NCBI RefSeq assembly: GCF_009650765.1
Contig: NZ_CP045740.1
Location: 1,426,001 to 1,490,000, forward strand
Source of the DNA: Streptomyces sp. SUK 48
Lineage (GTDB): Bacteria > Actinomycetota > Actinomycetes > Streptomycetales > Streptomycetaceae
DNA: 64,000 nt
Reading direction: 5' to 3'
A model generated the notes under the pieces. It did no database searches. It was given only the letters and a program-made list of their open reading frames with translations, and had not been told where the DNA came from. Each line of letters begins with the position of its first letter. The first letter of the stretch is position 1. Below are positions 10,218-19,809 of the stretch, in pieces. Both the position numbers and the translations under genes were made by a program.

Positions 10218-10905
10218 GTGGACCGGCCGCGCAGCAGGGCGAACGTGGCGGCGGCCAGGCCCAGGACGCCGACCACCAGGCCGGCGACGCCGAGTTCGCG
10301 GGCGGTGGAGTCGCTCGCCTTGGCGGTGGTCGTGGCGGCCGGGGCGGCGGCGGGTGAGGCGTCGTCCGCGGTGAGCTTCAGGGCCGGGGCCGGGTTGTCC
10401 GGCTCGTCGTCGCCGGAGGCGGGCTGCTCGATCCAGCGGACGACCTTGCCGTCCGAGTAGGTCTGGAGCGTCTTGAACACCAGCTGGCCGGTGTCCTCGG
10501 GGAGCTCGCCGAAGGCGACATCGAAGTCCTCGTACTGCCCCGGTTCGATCTTCCCCCGCTGAAGGTGATCTGGGAGGCGGCCTCGGTGATGGTGCCGTCG
10601 TCGGTCTTGACCGGCTTCTTCAGCTTGGTGGTGGTCACCTTGGCGCTCCAGCCGTCCCCCGGGTGGACCAGGACGCCGAGGACGGGGTGGTCGGTGGGCA
10701 GGAAGACCTCGACCTTGCTGGTGTAGGCGTGGTCCTCCTCGTTGGGCACGCGGAAGGTCAGCACGCCGTCGGTGGCGCCCTTGGCGTAGCTCTCCGGGTG
10801 GACGGTGACGTGCGCGGACGCGGCGCCGGCGGCGAGCAGGACCGAGGCGGCCGTGAGGGCGGTGACGGCGCCGGCGCGGCGCAGGGTGATGCGTGATGCG
10901 GACAT
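10205..10905 (-). pseudogene. ycnI: YcnI-family (DUF1775) copper-type protein with a frameshift
   Basis: The N-terminal part (10905 down to about 10558) encodes a signal peptide (VTALTAASVLLAAGAASA) and the mature start HVTVHPES, whose His is the family's copper ligand, ending in ITFSGG. The C-terminal part (KIEPGQYEDFDVAFG onward, a VVRWIEQ motif, then a membrane anchor VVGVLGLAAATFALLRGR) is in another frame. Both halves join perfectly if one G is added to the G5 run at 10553-10557 (+ strand C5). Either a real 1-bp deletion or a homopolymer error. Start ATG at 10905. YcnI proteins are periplasm-facing, membrane-anchored copper-binding proteins. Confidence 0.85.
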
Positions 10906-10949
10906 GGTGAATCGATCTCCGTACGGTGACGAGTGACAAGGGTCAGGGG

Positions 10950-11582
10950 TCAGAGCGGGTACGGGATCGGAGTGGGCGGTCCGCGCCGGGTGACCGCGTG
11001 CCGCAGCGGGGCCCGGCGGGGCGGGGCGACGCCGGACCGGTCGCGCGCGACCGGCTCGGCGGGGGCGGGCAGCGGGGCCGGCCGGCACCGGATGAGCAGG
11101 GCGGGGACCAGCGCGGCGGTGCGCCGCAGCAGCGACCACAGCGCGGCCTCGCCCCGCCGCAGCCACCAGGAGGCGGCCAGGGCGGCGAGGACGTGGGCGG
11201 CCGTGGCGTGGGCCGTCGCGTGGGCGGCCGTCGCGTGGGCGGCGGGCCCGGTCATGCCGGGCATGCCGGCCATGGGAGCCATGGGGGCGCCGGGGCGGGC
11301 CGTGCCGGCGCGGCTGTGGGCCGCGTCGAAGCCCAGGTGCAGACCCGCCTGGGTGAGCAGCATCACCGCGCCGATGCCGGGCCCCGACCGCTCCCGCGCG
11401 CCCAGCGTCCAGCCGAGCGCGAGGACCGCGAGGAAGCCCACGCCGTCGCAGCGGAGCGAAGGCATCTCGCCCATGGCCAAGCCGTGGCCCGCGGCGGCGA
11501 GCAGCACGCACACCGCGGCGAACACCGCGGCCCGCAGGCCCCTCACCGCCCAGGATGCGCTCACAGTCAGGGATCCTGCCAC
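10950..11582 (-). CDS. Integral membrane protein, likely copper-locus partner
   Basis: A 210-residue protein with about four hydrophobic segments (AAVFAAVCVLLAAAGHGLAM, FLAVLALGWTLG, IGAVMLLTQAGLHLGF, VLAALAASWWLR). A Met/His-rich loop (PMAPMAGMPGM, then alternating HATA repeats) could bind copper. It is just upstream of the ycnI-like gene on the same strand with a 44-bp gap, the usual neighbourhood of such proteins. The start is GTG at 11582, though internal GTGs at 11564 or 11546 are possible. Copper function is inferred from context and composition only. Confidence 0.7.
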   Translation of the reverse strand: MAGSLTVSASWAVRGLRAAVFAAVCVLLAAAGHGLAMGEMPSLRCDGVGFLAVLALGWTLGARERSGPGIGAVMLLTQAGLHLGFDAAHSRAGTARPGAPMAPMAGMPGMTGPAAHATAAHATAHATAAHVLAALAASWWLRRGEAALWSLLRRTAALVPALLIRCRPAPLPAPAEPVARDRSGVAPPRRAPLRHAVTRRGPPTPIPYPL

Positions 11583-11807
11583 GCCCGGGTGATCCGCGCG
11601 CCACCGCTGCCCGGTCCGGCTTCCGGCAGTCGCGCGGTGTCCGCCCGGCCGCCGCAGTCCGCCGGGACCACGCGCCCGACGCTTCCCGCCGCGGCCGCCG
11701 CCCGCTGTTCGCTCGTCCAGGTGAATGGGCGCGCGTTCGGGCGTCGCAGGGGACGCTCCTGGAGAGCATCACGGCGTGGGGACCAGCTGACCGAGGGGAG
11801 CGGCCTG

Positions 11808-12617
11808 GTGAACGGGGAACGTGGTGGGAGGACCCGGGGCGGCAGCGCCGGGGAAACGGCTCACGGCTCGAGGGGTGGTGCGGGGCAAAGCAACTCGACC
11901 GGTGATGCGGGGCAAAGCAGGAGGACGCCGGGCAGCCGGACGGTCGTGGTCACGGTCGTCGCGGCGGTGCTCGCCGCCGCCGTGCTCGTCGCCCCGGCCG
12001 CCCGGGCGGCTCCGGAGCGGCCCGGCGCGGGGGCGGCGGTGAGTACGGCGGCTGTCACGGACGCCGCGGGGCGGAGCTACACGGCGACCACGGTCACCGG
12101 GAATGTGCGCACGACGTTGCGCTTCACATGGAACGGTGGCCCGAAACTCTCCCGCGCGGAGTGGGACCGTGTCGGCGCGCGGCTCGGACTCGGCACGGGC
12201 GGCCTGCGCGCGGCGCCGGACCAGGCGGCCCGGACCGGCACCGCCAAACGCCCGTCGGCCACGTTGCGTTGTGACAAGAACCCGAGCTGGAGCGACGCCA
12301 ACGGCACCCTCGCGGCCCGGTTCAACTGCCACCACTCCACCATCAACTGGGGATTCAGGATCTCCGCCCGCGTGCGGTCCGTCATCACCGGCCATGTCCG
12401 CGAGTCCGGTGTCTCCTGGTGGCGGAACGGACGGCGGATGCCGAAGAACGCGGGTCATGTCGTGGGCAGCGGCTACCACTTCCACGGCACGCTGAAGCCG
12501 GTCAGGCATGCCGATCACGTCCAGTTCCAGGACTACATGACCTTCCGCGTCACCATCGGCGGCCGCCCGGGCACGGGCTCGCTGACCTGGGCTGCGGACG
12601 TGACGGCGAAGAAGTAG
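11808..12617 (+). CDS. Secreted or membrane-anchored hypothetical protein
   Basis: A 269-residue protein. A Gly/Arg/Ser-rich N-terminal stretch (about 1-44) precedes a single hydrophobic signal/anchor segment (VVVTVVAAVLAAAVLVAPAARA, about 45-66). The mature domain contains two Cys (LRCDKNPSW, FNCHHSTINWGF) that may form a disulfide, and a Trp/His-rich C-terminus. I do not recognise the family. The GTG at 11808 is chosen because GAGGGGAG lies 9 bp before it. A small gene follows 23 bp downstream. Confidence 0.65.
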   Translation: MNGERGGRTRGGSAGETAHGSRGGAGQSNSTGDAGQSRRTPGSRTVVVTVVAAVLAAAVLVAPAARAAPERPGAGAAVSTAAVTDAAGRSYTATTVTGNVRTTLRFTWNGGPKLSRAEWDRVGARLGLGTGGLRAAPDQAARTGTAKRPSATLRCDKNPSWSDANGTLAARFNCHHSTINWGFRISARVRSVITGHVRESGVSWWRNGRRMPKNAGHVVGSGYHFHGTLKPVRHADHVQFQDYMTFRVTIGGRPGTGSLTWAADVTAKK

Positions 12618-12640
12618 GACCGACAGACGGGCAGCGGCTC

Positions 12641-13021
12641 ATGGCACTCGACGTACGGACGGTACGCGGCTGGGCGGAGTCGCTGCTGCGCCGGCTGGAG
12701 GCGCCGGAAGGAGCCGCGCTCCAGGTCGGAACGGAAGGCACGGCTCCCGGCACCGGGGCGGGTGTGCACGTCACCCTCGCCTACCCGGACGGCTCCTCGG
12801 TCACGGTGGATCTGGACGACGCGCTGCCCGAACCTGAGGCACTGATCCTCCTGGCGGAGCAGCTCCAGGACAGCGTCATCGAATCCACCGGCGGCCGCCC
12901 CACCCCCCGGTGCCCGGCACCCGGCCACACCCACCCCGCGACGCCCCATGTCTCGAACGGCCTCCTCGACTGGCGCTGCCCGACGGGGACGTCCGAGGCA
13001 TCCACCGGCGAACAGCACTGA
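12641..13021 (+). CDS. Small conserved hypothetical protein
   Basis: A 126-residue acidic protein. The N-terminal half reads as an alpha/beta unit (VRTVRGWAESLLRRLEAP, VHVTLAYPDGSSVTVDLDD). The C-terminal tail carries RCPAPGHTHPATPH and DWRCP, giving two Cys and three His that could bind a metal. ATG at 12641, 23 bp after the preceding gene, so probably co-transcribed. Function unknown. Confidence 0.6.
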   Translation: MALDVRTVRGWAESLLRRLEAPEGAALQVGTEGTAPGTGAGVHVTLAYPDGSSVTVDLDDALPEPEALILLAEQLQDSVIESTGGRPTPRCPAPGHTHPATPHVSNGLLDWRCPTGTSEASTGEQH

Positions 13022-13038
13022 ACAGGACCGCCGGCTGA

Positions 13039-13224
13039 TCCACCCCGTCCAGCCCCGTCCACCTCGGGCCGCCGCCGAGCGCAGGACGCCCCTGCTGCAC
13101 TCTCGACTGGGCCACCCTGGAGGGGATCGTCGACGCCGCCGAGATGGCGTATCGGCGGCGGTTCCTCGTGGAGAAATACCCGCACCTCGCCGACGAGGAG
13201 GCGGGCGGGCCCGATCTTCGTTGA
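13039..13224 (+). pseudogene. Gene fragment, C-terminal remnant
   Basis: A frame open from 13039 to the TGA at 13222. Its second half reads like a real protein C-terminus (DWATLEGIVDAAEMAYRRRF, then LVEKYPHLADEEAGGPDLR). There is no plausible start codon or ribosome site upstream, and the first half reads as Pro-rich noise. It is best seen as the remnant of a deleted gene; I do not recognise the parent family. Confidence 0.45.
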
Positions 13225-13238
13225 TCGGGTCCGCCCGC
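13201..13238. terminator. Bidirectional hairpin terminator
   Basis: Arms GCGGGCGG..CCCGATC and GATCGGG..CCGCCCGC with a 6-nt TTCGTT loop and one mismatch. It lies between the fragment at 13039 and the end of the leftward beta-glucosidase gene. Confidence 0.75.
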
Positions 13239-13253
13239 GGGCGGGAGCCGGGC

Positions 13254-14618
13254 TCAGGCGGCGCTGCGGCCCCGCTCCCGGTGGGTGCGCACGATGTCCG
13301 CGTAGCGGTGGCCGCTGGCCTTGATGGTGCGGGCCTGGGTCCGGTAGTCGACGTGGACCAGGCCGAAGCGCTTGTCGTAGCCGTACGCCCATTCGAAATT
13401 GTCCAGCAGGGACCAGGCGAAGTAGCCGGCCAGCGGGGCGCCCCGGCGGGCGGCGGAGGCGCAGGCGGCGAGGTGGGCCTCCAGGTAGTCCTGGCGTTCG
13501 GGGTCGTGGACGGTGCCGTCGGGGCGGACCGTGTCGGGGAAGGCGGAGCCGTTCTCGGTGACGTAGAGGGTGCGGGCGCCGTACTCCTCGGTGAGCCGGA
13601 GCAGCAGGGTCTCGATGCCGCCGGCGTCGATCTCCCAGTCCATGCCGGTGCGCGGGACGCCCTCGCGGCGGACGGCGCGGGCGTGGGGCGCGGGGCCCTC
13701 GGGGTCGTCGACGACATGGGCCGGGAAGTAGTAGTTCAGGCCCAGCCAGTCCAGGGGCGCGGCGATCGTCTTCAAGTCGCCGTCCCGCAGTGGGAGTTCG
13801 ACGCCGTACGTCTCGGTCATGTCGGCCGGGAAGCCGCGGCCGTGCACGGGGTCGAGCCACCAGCGGTTGACATGGCCGTCGTGCCGGCGGGCGGCCGCGA
13901 TGTCCTCGGGGCGGTCGGTGGCCGGGTGCACGGTGGAGAGGTTGTTGACGATGCCGATCCGGGCGTCCGGGACGGCGGCGCGGACGGCCTCGGTGGCGAG
14001 GCCGTGGCCGAGGAGCAGATGGCAGGAGGCCCGGACCGCCGCGGTCAGATCGGTCCAGCCGGGGGCCATCGCGCCCTCCAGATGGCCGATCCAGGCCGAG
14101 CAGGACGGCTCGTTGAGCGTCGTCCAGAGCGTGACGCGGTCGCCGAGGCGCCGGGCCACCGCGTCGGCGTAGGCGGCGAACGCGTGGGCGGTGTCCCGCT
14201 CCGGCCAGCCGCCGCGGTCCTGGAGCGACTGCGGCAGGTCCCAGTGGTACAGGGTGACGGACGGGGTGATGCCCGCTTCGAGCAGGTCGTCCACCAGCGC
14301 GTCGTAGAAGGCGAGGCCCTCGGGGTTCACCGGACCGGTGCCGCCGGGGACGACGCGCGGCCAGGCGACGGAGAGCCGGTAGGCGTTGAGGCCGAGGCGG
14401 CGCATCAGGGCGATGTCCTCGCCCCTGCGGTGGTAGTGGTCGCAGGCGATGTCGCCGTTGTCGTCGCCCGCGATCTTCCCCGGGGTGTGCGAGAAGGTGT
14501 CCCAGATGGAGGGTCTCCGGCCGTCCTCGGCGACGGCTCCCTCGATCTGGTAGGCCGAGGTGGCCGTGCCCCACAGGAAGCCGTCCGGGAGTGCGGCGAG
14601 GTCGATGCGTTCGGACAC
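13254..14618 (-). CDS. bglC: GH1 beta-glucosidase
   Basis: Hydrolyses beta-glucosides such as cellobiose inside the cell. The 454-residue glycoside hydrolase family 1 protein has [18 protein letters not shown], the acid/base Glu in TLNEP (E170) and the nucleophile Glu in YVTENGSA (E355). No signal peptide, so cytoplasmic. I prefer GTG at 14618, which has GAAGGGAC 4-5 bp upstream; an ATG at 14654 overlapping the permease stop is the alternative. It closes a sugar ABC-importer operon, the usual order binding protein, permease, permease, glucosidase. Confidence 0.93.
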   Translation of the reverse strand: MSERIDLAALPDGFLWGTATSAYQIEGAVAEDGRRPSIWDTFSHTPGKIAGDDNGDIACDHYHRRGEDIALMRRLGLNAYRLSVAWPRVVPGGTGPVNPEGLAFYDALVDDLLEAGITPSVTLYHWDLPQSLQDRGGWPERDTAHAFAAYADAVARRLGDRVTLWTTLNEPSCSAWIGHLEGAMAPGWTDLTAAVRASCHLLLGHGLATEAVRAAVPDARIGIVNNLSTVHPATDRPEDIAAARRHDGHVNRWWLDPVHGRGFPADMTETYGVELPLRDGDLKTIAAPLDWLGLNYYFPAHVVDDPEGPAPHARAVRREGVPRTGMDWEIDAGGIETLLLRLTEEYGARTLYVTENGSAFPDTVRPDGTVHDPERQDYLEAHLAACASAARRGAPLAGYFAWSLLDNFEWAYGYDKRFGLVHVDYRTQARTIKASGHRYADIVRTHRERGRSAA

Positions 14619-14650
14619 AAAAGTCCCTTCGGAATACGGGGTGTTGCCGG

Positions 14651-15505
14651 TCATTTGACGGCGCCCGCCGTCAGTCCGGCCACCAGATAGCGCTGGAGCA
14701 GCAGGAATCCGGCCACCACAGGCACGCTGACGACCAGCGAGGCGGCCATGATCTGGTTCCAGTAGACGTCGTTGAGGGTGGAGTAGCCCTGGAGGCCGAC
14801 GGCGAGGGTGCGGGTGGTGTCGTTCGTCATCACCGAGGCGAACAGCACCTCGCCCCACGCGGTCATGAACGCGTACACGGCGACCGCGACGATGCCGGGG
14901 ATCGCGGCCGGTACGACGATCCGGAACAGCGCGCCGAGCGGCCCGCAGCCGTCGACCAGCGCCGCCTCGTCCAGGTCCCGCGGCACCGAGTCGAGGTACC
15001 CGGTCAGCATCCAGATGGAGAACGGCAGGGAGAAGGTGAGATAGGTGAGGATCAGGCCGCCGCGGGAGCCGAACAGGGCGATGCCGGTGGCATTGCCGAT
15101 GTTGACGTAGAGGAGGAACAGCGGGAGGAGGAAGAGGATGCCGGGGAACATCTGGGTGGAGAGCACGGTGACCGTGAAGACGCGCTTGCCCCGGAAGTCG
15201 TAGCGGCTGACCGCGTAGGCGGCGAACACCGCGACGACGACGGACAGTACGGTCGCCGAGCCCGCCACGATCAGCGAGTTCACGAAGTAGCGGGCGAGCG
15301 GCACCGTGGACCACATGTCGATGTACGGGCGGACGGTCAGCCCGCTCGGCACCCAGCGGAACTTCCCGGAGACGTCCGCGAGGGGCTTCAGCGAGCTGGA
15401 GAGCATCACGTACACCGGGAGCAGCACGAAGCCGGTGAGCAGGGTGAGGAAGACGCGCCGGGCCCAGCGGAACGAACGCGGCGGCGCCAGCGGCGAGTCA
15501 GACAT
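14651..15505 (-). CDS. Sugar ABC transporter permease, MalG type
   Basis: A 284-residue inner-membrane permease of the CUT1 family with six hydrophobic segments, the first at about 18-38 ([20 protein letters not shown]). The EAA loop that contacts the ATPase is clear ([19 protein letters not shown]). The start overlaps the preceding permease stop by 8 bp. No ATPase gene is present, so it probably shares the MsiK-type ATPase encoded elsewhere, as known for Streptomyces sugar importers. Confidence 0.92.
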   Translation of the reverse strand: MSDSPLAPPRSFRWARRVFLTLLTGFVLLPVYVMLSSSLKPLADVSGKFRWVPSGLTVRPYIDMWSTVPLARYFVNSLIVAGSATVLSVVVAVFAAYAVSRYDFRGKRVFTVTVLSTQMFPGILFLLPLFLLYVNIGNATGIALFGSRGGLILTYLTFSLPFSIWMLTGYLDSVPRDLDEAALVDGCGPLGALFRIVVPAAIPGIVAVAVYAFMTAWGEVLFASVMTNDTTRTLAVGLQGYSTLNDVYWNQIMAASLVVSVPVVAGFLLLQRYLVAGLTAGAVK

Positions 15506-16487
15506 CGGACGTCCTCCGCTCCCGCGAGGTCACCAGGAGATAGCCGCCCGTCACCACGAGCAGGAAGAGCAGCAGCAGGACGGACATGGCCGAGCCGGTG
15601 CCGAAGTTCCAGGTGACGAAGGAGGCTTGGTAGATGTGTACGGAGACGAGGTCGGCGGCCTCGGGCGCGGACCTGCCGAACAGCACGTAGGGCGTGTTGA
15701 AGTCGTTGAAGGTCCAGAGGAACAGCACGAGGACCAGTACCTGGTTGACCGGGCGCAGCGACGGCAGGGTGATACGGCGGATGCGCTGCCACATTCCGGC
15801 GCCGTCCAGCGCGGCCGCCTCGTACAACTCCCCCGGGATGTTCTGGAGTCCGGCCGTCACCACGAGGAAGGCGAACGGCCAGCCCTTCCACACCGACACG
15901 GTCAGCAGCGCGTAGAAGCTGTTGTCGCCGATGAGCCAGAAGGCGGGCCTGGCGCCGAGGTGCAGCTGGTCGTGCAGCACGTGGTTCACCAGGCCGTTGT
16001 CGTGCTGGAACATGAACACCCAGGTGATGACGGCCGCGTAGACGGGCAGCGCGTACGGCACCAGGAACAGGGCGCGCAGCAGGCCCCGGCCGCGGAAGGT
16101 GTCCTGGAGGAAGAGGGCGGCGACGGTGCCGATCAGCCAGCACAGGCCGACGGACAGCAGCGTGAAGCCGACGGTGACGAAAAAAGAGTGCAGCAGGGCC
16201 GCGCCGACGGGCGCGTCGAAGTCCACCGAGAGCCGGTAGTTGCCGAGGCCCGACCAGGGGGCGGTGCCCCAGTCGCGGATGTAGAACTGGGTGAGTTCCT
16301 TGAAGCTCATCACGATGCCGATGACCATCGGCACCAGATGGACGAGGAGTTCGAGGACGAGGGCGGGCAGGAGCAGCAGGTACGGCAGCCCGGCGCGGCG
16401 GAGCCTGCCGGGCCGGCGGCGGGCCGAGGACGCCGCCGGCCCGGGAGGGGACTTCGCCACCGGCTCCTCAAGGGTGTGGGTGGTCAT
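15498..16487 (-). CDS. Sugar ABC transporter permease, MalF type
   Basis: A 329-residue CUT1 permease. A Pro/Arg-rich cytoplasmic N-terminus (1-30) is followed by six membrane segments starting at LPYLLLLPALVLELLVHLVP. The EAA loop reads YEAAALDGAGMWQRIRRITL. ATG at 16487, 5 bp after the binding-protein stop. It forms the membrane channel with the permease at 14651. Confidence 0.92.
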   Translation of the reverse strand: MTTHTLEEPVAKSPPGPAASSARRRPGRLRRAGLPYLLLLPALVLELLVHLVPMVIGIVMSFKELTQFYIRDWGTAPWSGLGNYRLSVDFDAPVGAALLHSFFVTVGFTLLSVGLCWLIGTVAALFLQDTFRGRGLLRALFLVPYALPVYAAVITWVFMFQHDNGLVNHVLHDQLHLGARPAFWLIGDNSFYALLTVSVWKGWPFAFLVVTAGLQNIPGELYEAAALDGAGMWQRIRRITLPSLRPVNQVLVLVLFLWTFNDFNTPYVLFGRSAPEAADLVSVHIYQASFVTWNFGTGSAMSVLLLLFLLVVTGGYLLVTSRERRTSDV

Positions 16488-16492
16488 GGCCG

Positions 16493-17808
16493 TTACGCCG
16501 CCGGCATCTGCTGCTGGGCCTTCTGGAGCGCGGCCCGGACCGAATCGGTGGTCACCGCGCGCCCGGCGGCGGCGTCGGCGAACAGGTCCTTGACGGCGGT
16601 GCCGACCGTCGTCTCGAACTGCGATTCGGTGGGCACCTGTGGCAGGGCCGCCGCGCTGGTGGCCAGGGTGTTCTTCAGGACCGTGTTGGCGGGGGTGTCG
16701 AACGCGGGGTCGTTCTGCGCGGAGGTGACCGCCGGGATGGAGCTGTACGCCTTGTTGAGGATCTTCTGCTCGTCGTCGGAGGTCATGAACTTCACGAACT
16801 TCGTCGCCCCGTCGAGGTTGTGGGTGTTGCGGAAGACCGCGATGTTGATGCCGGCCGCCATCGAGTCGACCTGGGTGCCGGGGCCGGGGGTGCCGGAGCG
16901 CACCGGCACGGGGGCGACGCCGTACTGGCTGTCCTTCATCCCCTGCGAGGCGAGGTTGGCGGAGGCCGACTGCCACAGCAGCATGGCCTGGTGGCCCTTG
17001 GCGAAGTCGCTGACGGACTGGTTCTGCGCGTACTCGGCGTCCCCGGTCGGGATGACCTGGTCCTCGGCCATCAGATCGACGTACGCCTTGACCGCGTCGA
17101 CGACCTTGGGGGCGGTGAAGTCCGGCTTGCCGTCGGCGGTGAAGAAGTCGACGCCGCGCTGCTTGGCGAAGACGAAGATGTGGTGGATGTTCTCCGAGAC
17201 GTTGGCGCCCTCGGCGCCGAGCGGGGAGATGCCCTTCGCCTTGATCTTCTTGCCGTCGGCTATCAACTCGTCCCAGGTGGCGGGTGGTTGGGAGATCCCG
17301 GCGTCGGCGAAGATCTTCTTGTTGTAGTAGAGCGCGTACGCCAGCGCGTACAGCGGTACGGCGGCCGGGTCCTTGCCCTGGACGCCGGTGGAGGCGAGCG
17401 CGGACGGCACGAACCGGCTCTTGCCGCCGATCTTGTCGAAGTTCTCGGCGTCCCAGGGCAGCAGCGCGCCGCTCGCCTGGAGGGAGGCGCTCCAGGAGTT
17501 GCCGATGTTCAGCACGTCGGGGCCCTGCCCGGAGGTGGTCGCGGTCAGGATGCGGTTGAGCAGGTCGGGCCAGGGCACGACCTCCAGCTTCACCTTGATG
17601 CCCGTCCGCTGCTGGAACTTGTCGAGTTCGGGCTGGAGGACCTGCTTGTCGACGGCGACGCTGGCGCCCTGGTTGGAGGCCCAGTAGGTCAGCGTCCTGG
17701 GCGCGTCGTCGGACCCGCCCCCGTGGACGAACCGCCTCCGCAGGCCGTCGCCGTGAGGGCGAGAGAGAGGGTGACGGCGCCGACGGCCGCGGCTCGGATG
17801 CTGCGCAT
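16493..17808 (-). pseudogene. Sugar-binding lipoprotein of the ABC importer, frameshifted
   Basis: Extracellular solute-binding protein family 1. The N-terminus (ATG at 17808) encodes a lipoprotein signal with lipobox LTATAC followed by GGGSS. After the G5 run at 17718-17722 the frame is lost and stops early. The mature protein (TLTYWASNQGASVAVDKQVL onward, about 400 residues) continues intact in the next frame. Adding one G restores a full-length protein of about 438 residues. The rest shows no decay, so a sequencing error or very recent mutation is likely. The downstream permeases and bglC are intact. Confidence 0.85.
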
Positions 17809-17893
17809 GTCTCCAGGTGTCCCTTCCGGGCGTCGAGAACCTTCGGGATCGCGCACCGGGACCGGCCGGTCCGGCCACTCCCCTCCGAAGACC

Positions 17894-17922
17894 CTCACAT
17901 CTTAATTTAGGACGTGAGTTAA
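17894..17922. promoter_or_regulatory. AT-rich inverted repeat upstream of the sugar importer
   Basis: CTCAC-N15-GTGAG (17894-17918) flanks an AT-rich core TTAATTTA, with a second TTAA at 17919-17922. In a 73% GC background this island, about 90 bp before the importer genes, probably holds their promoter and operator. The CebR palindrome type (TGGGAGCGCTCCCA) is absent, so the controller is not CebR-like. Confidence 0.45.
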
Positions 17923-18057
17923 TCGGCGTGAGCGCGTGCCGTCAAGGCATCCGACACAGGTTCCTCGGGTTCCGGCGCCTTCAGGACCGCCCGACACGCA
18001 GCGCGCGAAGCGTTCACCCGGGCAGGGGCGCCAGGCTCACCGGCGGCGCCGCTCCGC

Positions 18058-18672
18058 TCACGCGGGAGGGGGCGGCGTTCGCGGGAGGGCGCCCGCGAGG
18101 GTCAGGGAGACGAGGCGGGTGGCGAGGTTCTCGTCGAGGGGGGCGCCGCTGATCAGGGCGCGGGTGAAGAGGGCGCCACCGAGGGCCTCGATGACGAGAC
18201 CGGGGTCGGTGTCCGGGGCGAGTTCGCCGCGCTCGACGCCCCGGCGGACCATGACGGCACCCCGTTCGAGCCGCTCGGTCCAGTACGACAGGCGGCGGTC
18301 CGGCAGGGTGTCGTCGCGTTCGACGCTCAGCCGGAGCAGCGCCTCGCCCTGCGCCGTCGCGAGCAGCCGGGCCAGCGCGCCGAAGTAGGCGGCGAGGTCG
18401 TCATGGACGTGCCCGGTGTCCGGCACCGGCATCGCCGCGTCGAGCTGCTCGGTCAGCGCTTCCAGGATCAGGCTCTCGCGGGTCCCCCACCGCCGGTAGA
18501 CGGAGGTCTCGTGGACGCCGGCGGCGCGGGCGACGGCCCCGACGGTCGTACCGGCGAGCCCGTGTTCGGTCAGGACGTCCACGGTGGCGGCGAGCACGGC
18601 GGAGCGCATCCGGGCCCCTCGGCGGCGCAGGGGCGGGGCGTTCCGTTCGGACGGGGGCATGGACGAGGGCAT
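18058..18672 (-). CDS. TetR family transcriptional regulator
   Basis: A 204-residue repressor. HTH at about 22-70 (VLTEHGLAGTTVGAVARAAG, then HETSVYRRWGTRESLI); C-terminal domain with DTLPDRRLSYWTERL. Divergent from the alcohol dehydrogenase gene at 18796, with two related palindromic sites in the 123-bp gap that are its likely operators. It presumably represses itself and the dehydrogenase. Confidence 0.9.
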   Translation of the reverse strand: MPSSMPPSERNAPPLRRRGARMRSAVLAATVDVLTEHGLAGTTVGAVARAAGVHETSVYRRWGTRESLILEALTEQLDAAMPVPDTGHVHDDLAAYFGALARLLATAQGEALLRLSVERDDTLPDRRLSYWTERLERGAVMVRRGVERGELAPDTDPGLVIEALGGALFTRALISGAPLDENLATRLVSLTLAGALPRTPPPPA

Positions 18673-18680
18673 GACCCACT

Positions 18681-18749
18681 CTAACGCAGGGCTACTTGCT
18701 TTAGGCGGAGGGCGGGCGTAGGTTTCATCGCAAGGCGACTTGCGTTAAG
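18681..18749. promoter_or_regulatory. Two related operator-like sites between TetR gene and alcohol dehydrogenase
   Basis: Site 1 (18681-18704) reads TAACGCA-N8-TGCTTTA. Site 2 (18727-18749), read on the minus strand, is TTAACGCAAG-N4-CTTGCG. They share a TAACGCAxG half and a CTTGC half, and site 2 contains the perfect CGCAAG-N4-CTTGCG palindrome. They lie between divergent genes. Confidence 0.6.
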
Positions 18750-18795
18750 GGGCTCGCGGCCCCAGGGGTCGCCGCCGCGCCAAGGAGGCCATGTC

Positions 18796-19809
18796 ATGGA
18801 GCAGATGCTCGCCGCCCGGCTGCACATCCCCAGCCGTACCCTGCGGATCGAGGAAGTGGCGAAGCCCGAACCCGGTCCCGGCCAGGTCCTGGTGAAGGTG
18901 GAGGCCGCGGGTGTCTGCCTGTCGGACGTCCACCTGATCGACGGCACCCTCACCCCGCTGCTGCTGCGCGGCGACACGGTCACCCTGGGCCACGAGGTGT
19001 CCGGCACCATCGCCGAGACCGGTCCCGGCGTCACCCGCTGGACCCCGGGCCAGCGGGTCGTGCTGTACGCCGGCGAGATCCGCGAGGGCGTCACGTACAC
19101 CCGGGGCGTGGACTACGACGGCGGGTGGGCCGACTACGCGCTCTCCTCCGAGCACGCCCTGACCGAGCTGCCCGCGGCCATCCCCTTCGACCAGGGCGCG
19201 ATCATCCCGGACGCGGTCTCCACGCCCTGGGGCGCGATCACCGTCACGGGCGCGGTGCGGCCCGCCGAGGCGGTCGGCGTCTGGGGTGTCGGCGGGCTCG
19301 GCGTCCACGCCGTCCAGCTGCTGCGGGCCGTCGGCGCGTGCCCGGTCGTGGCGATCGACCCCAATCCCACCGCCCGTGAGCGCGCCCTCGCCCAGGGCGC
19401 GGACCTGGCGCTCGACTCGGCCGACCCGGCGCTGCGCGAGCGCGTTCGCGAGGCCACCGGTGGGGCCGGTCTCGCCGCCGCCTTCGACTTCGCCGGCGTG
19501 CCGGCCGTCCGCGCGCAGGCGCTGTCGGTGCTCGCGCCCAAGGGCCGGCTGGTGCTCGTGGGCCTCACCGACCAGCCGCTGACCGTCGCCGACGGCACCC
19601 GCTTCAGCTACCTCCAGCAGCAGATCCTCGGCCACTACGGCTCCGACATGCCGGTCGCGCTGCCGCAGCTGCTGTCCCTGATCAGGGGCGGCCGGCTGGA
19701 CTTCTCCGCCTCGATCAGCGGCGAACTCCCGCTGGTGCGGGCGGCCGAGGCGGTGGAGCGCCTGGAGAAGAAGACCGGCGACCCGATCCGGCTGATCCTG
19801 CGTCCCTGA
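18796..19809 (+). CDS. Zinc-binding-type alcohol dehydrogenase (MDR family)
   Basis: A 337-residue medium-chain dehydrogenase. The GroES-like domain (about 25-130) has the catalytic-zinc motif LGHEVSG and an early Cys in AAGVCLSDVH. The Rossmann domain shows GVWGVGGLGVHAVQL. The four-Cys structural zinc loop of classical alcohol dehydrogenases is absent; the region reads LYAGEIREGVTYTRGVDYDGG instead. Probably an NAD(P)-dependent alcohol/aldehyde oxidoreductase, regulated by the divergent TetR protein. Confidence 0.9.
   Translation: MEQMLAARLHIPSRTLRIEEVAKPEPGPGQVLVKVEAAGVCLSDVHLIDGTLTPLLLRGDTVTLGHEVSGTIAETGPGVTRWTPGQRVVLYAGEIREGVTYTRGVDYDGGWADYALSSEHALTELPAAIPFDQGAIIPDAVSTPWGAITVTGAVRPAEAVGVWGVGGLGVHAVQLLRAVGACPVVAIDPNPTARERALAQGADLALDSADPALRERVREATGGAGLAAAFDFAGVPAVRAQALSVLAPKGRLVLVGLTDQPLTVADGTRFSYLQQQILGHYGSDMPVALPQLLSLIRGGRLDFSASISGELPLVRAAEAVERLEKKTGDPIRLILRP

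Noticed and set aside
10378..11772. A 464-codon minus-strand frame joining the ycnI start to upstream Arg-rich sequence
   Set aside because: Only the last third matches YcnI; the first part is antisense and in the wrong frame relative to the membrane-protein gene at 10950.
14591..17327. Long plus-strand frames opposite the ABC importer
   Set aside because: The permeases on the minus strand have EAA loops and membrane segments; the plus frames have neither homology nor ribosome sites.
17809..17960. CebR operator for the beta-glucoside importer
   Set aside because: No TGGGAGCGCTCCCA-like palindrome is present; a different AT-rich inverted repeat is there instead.
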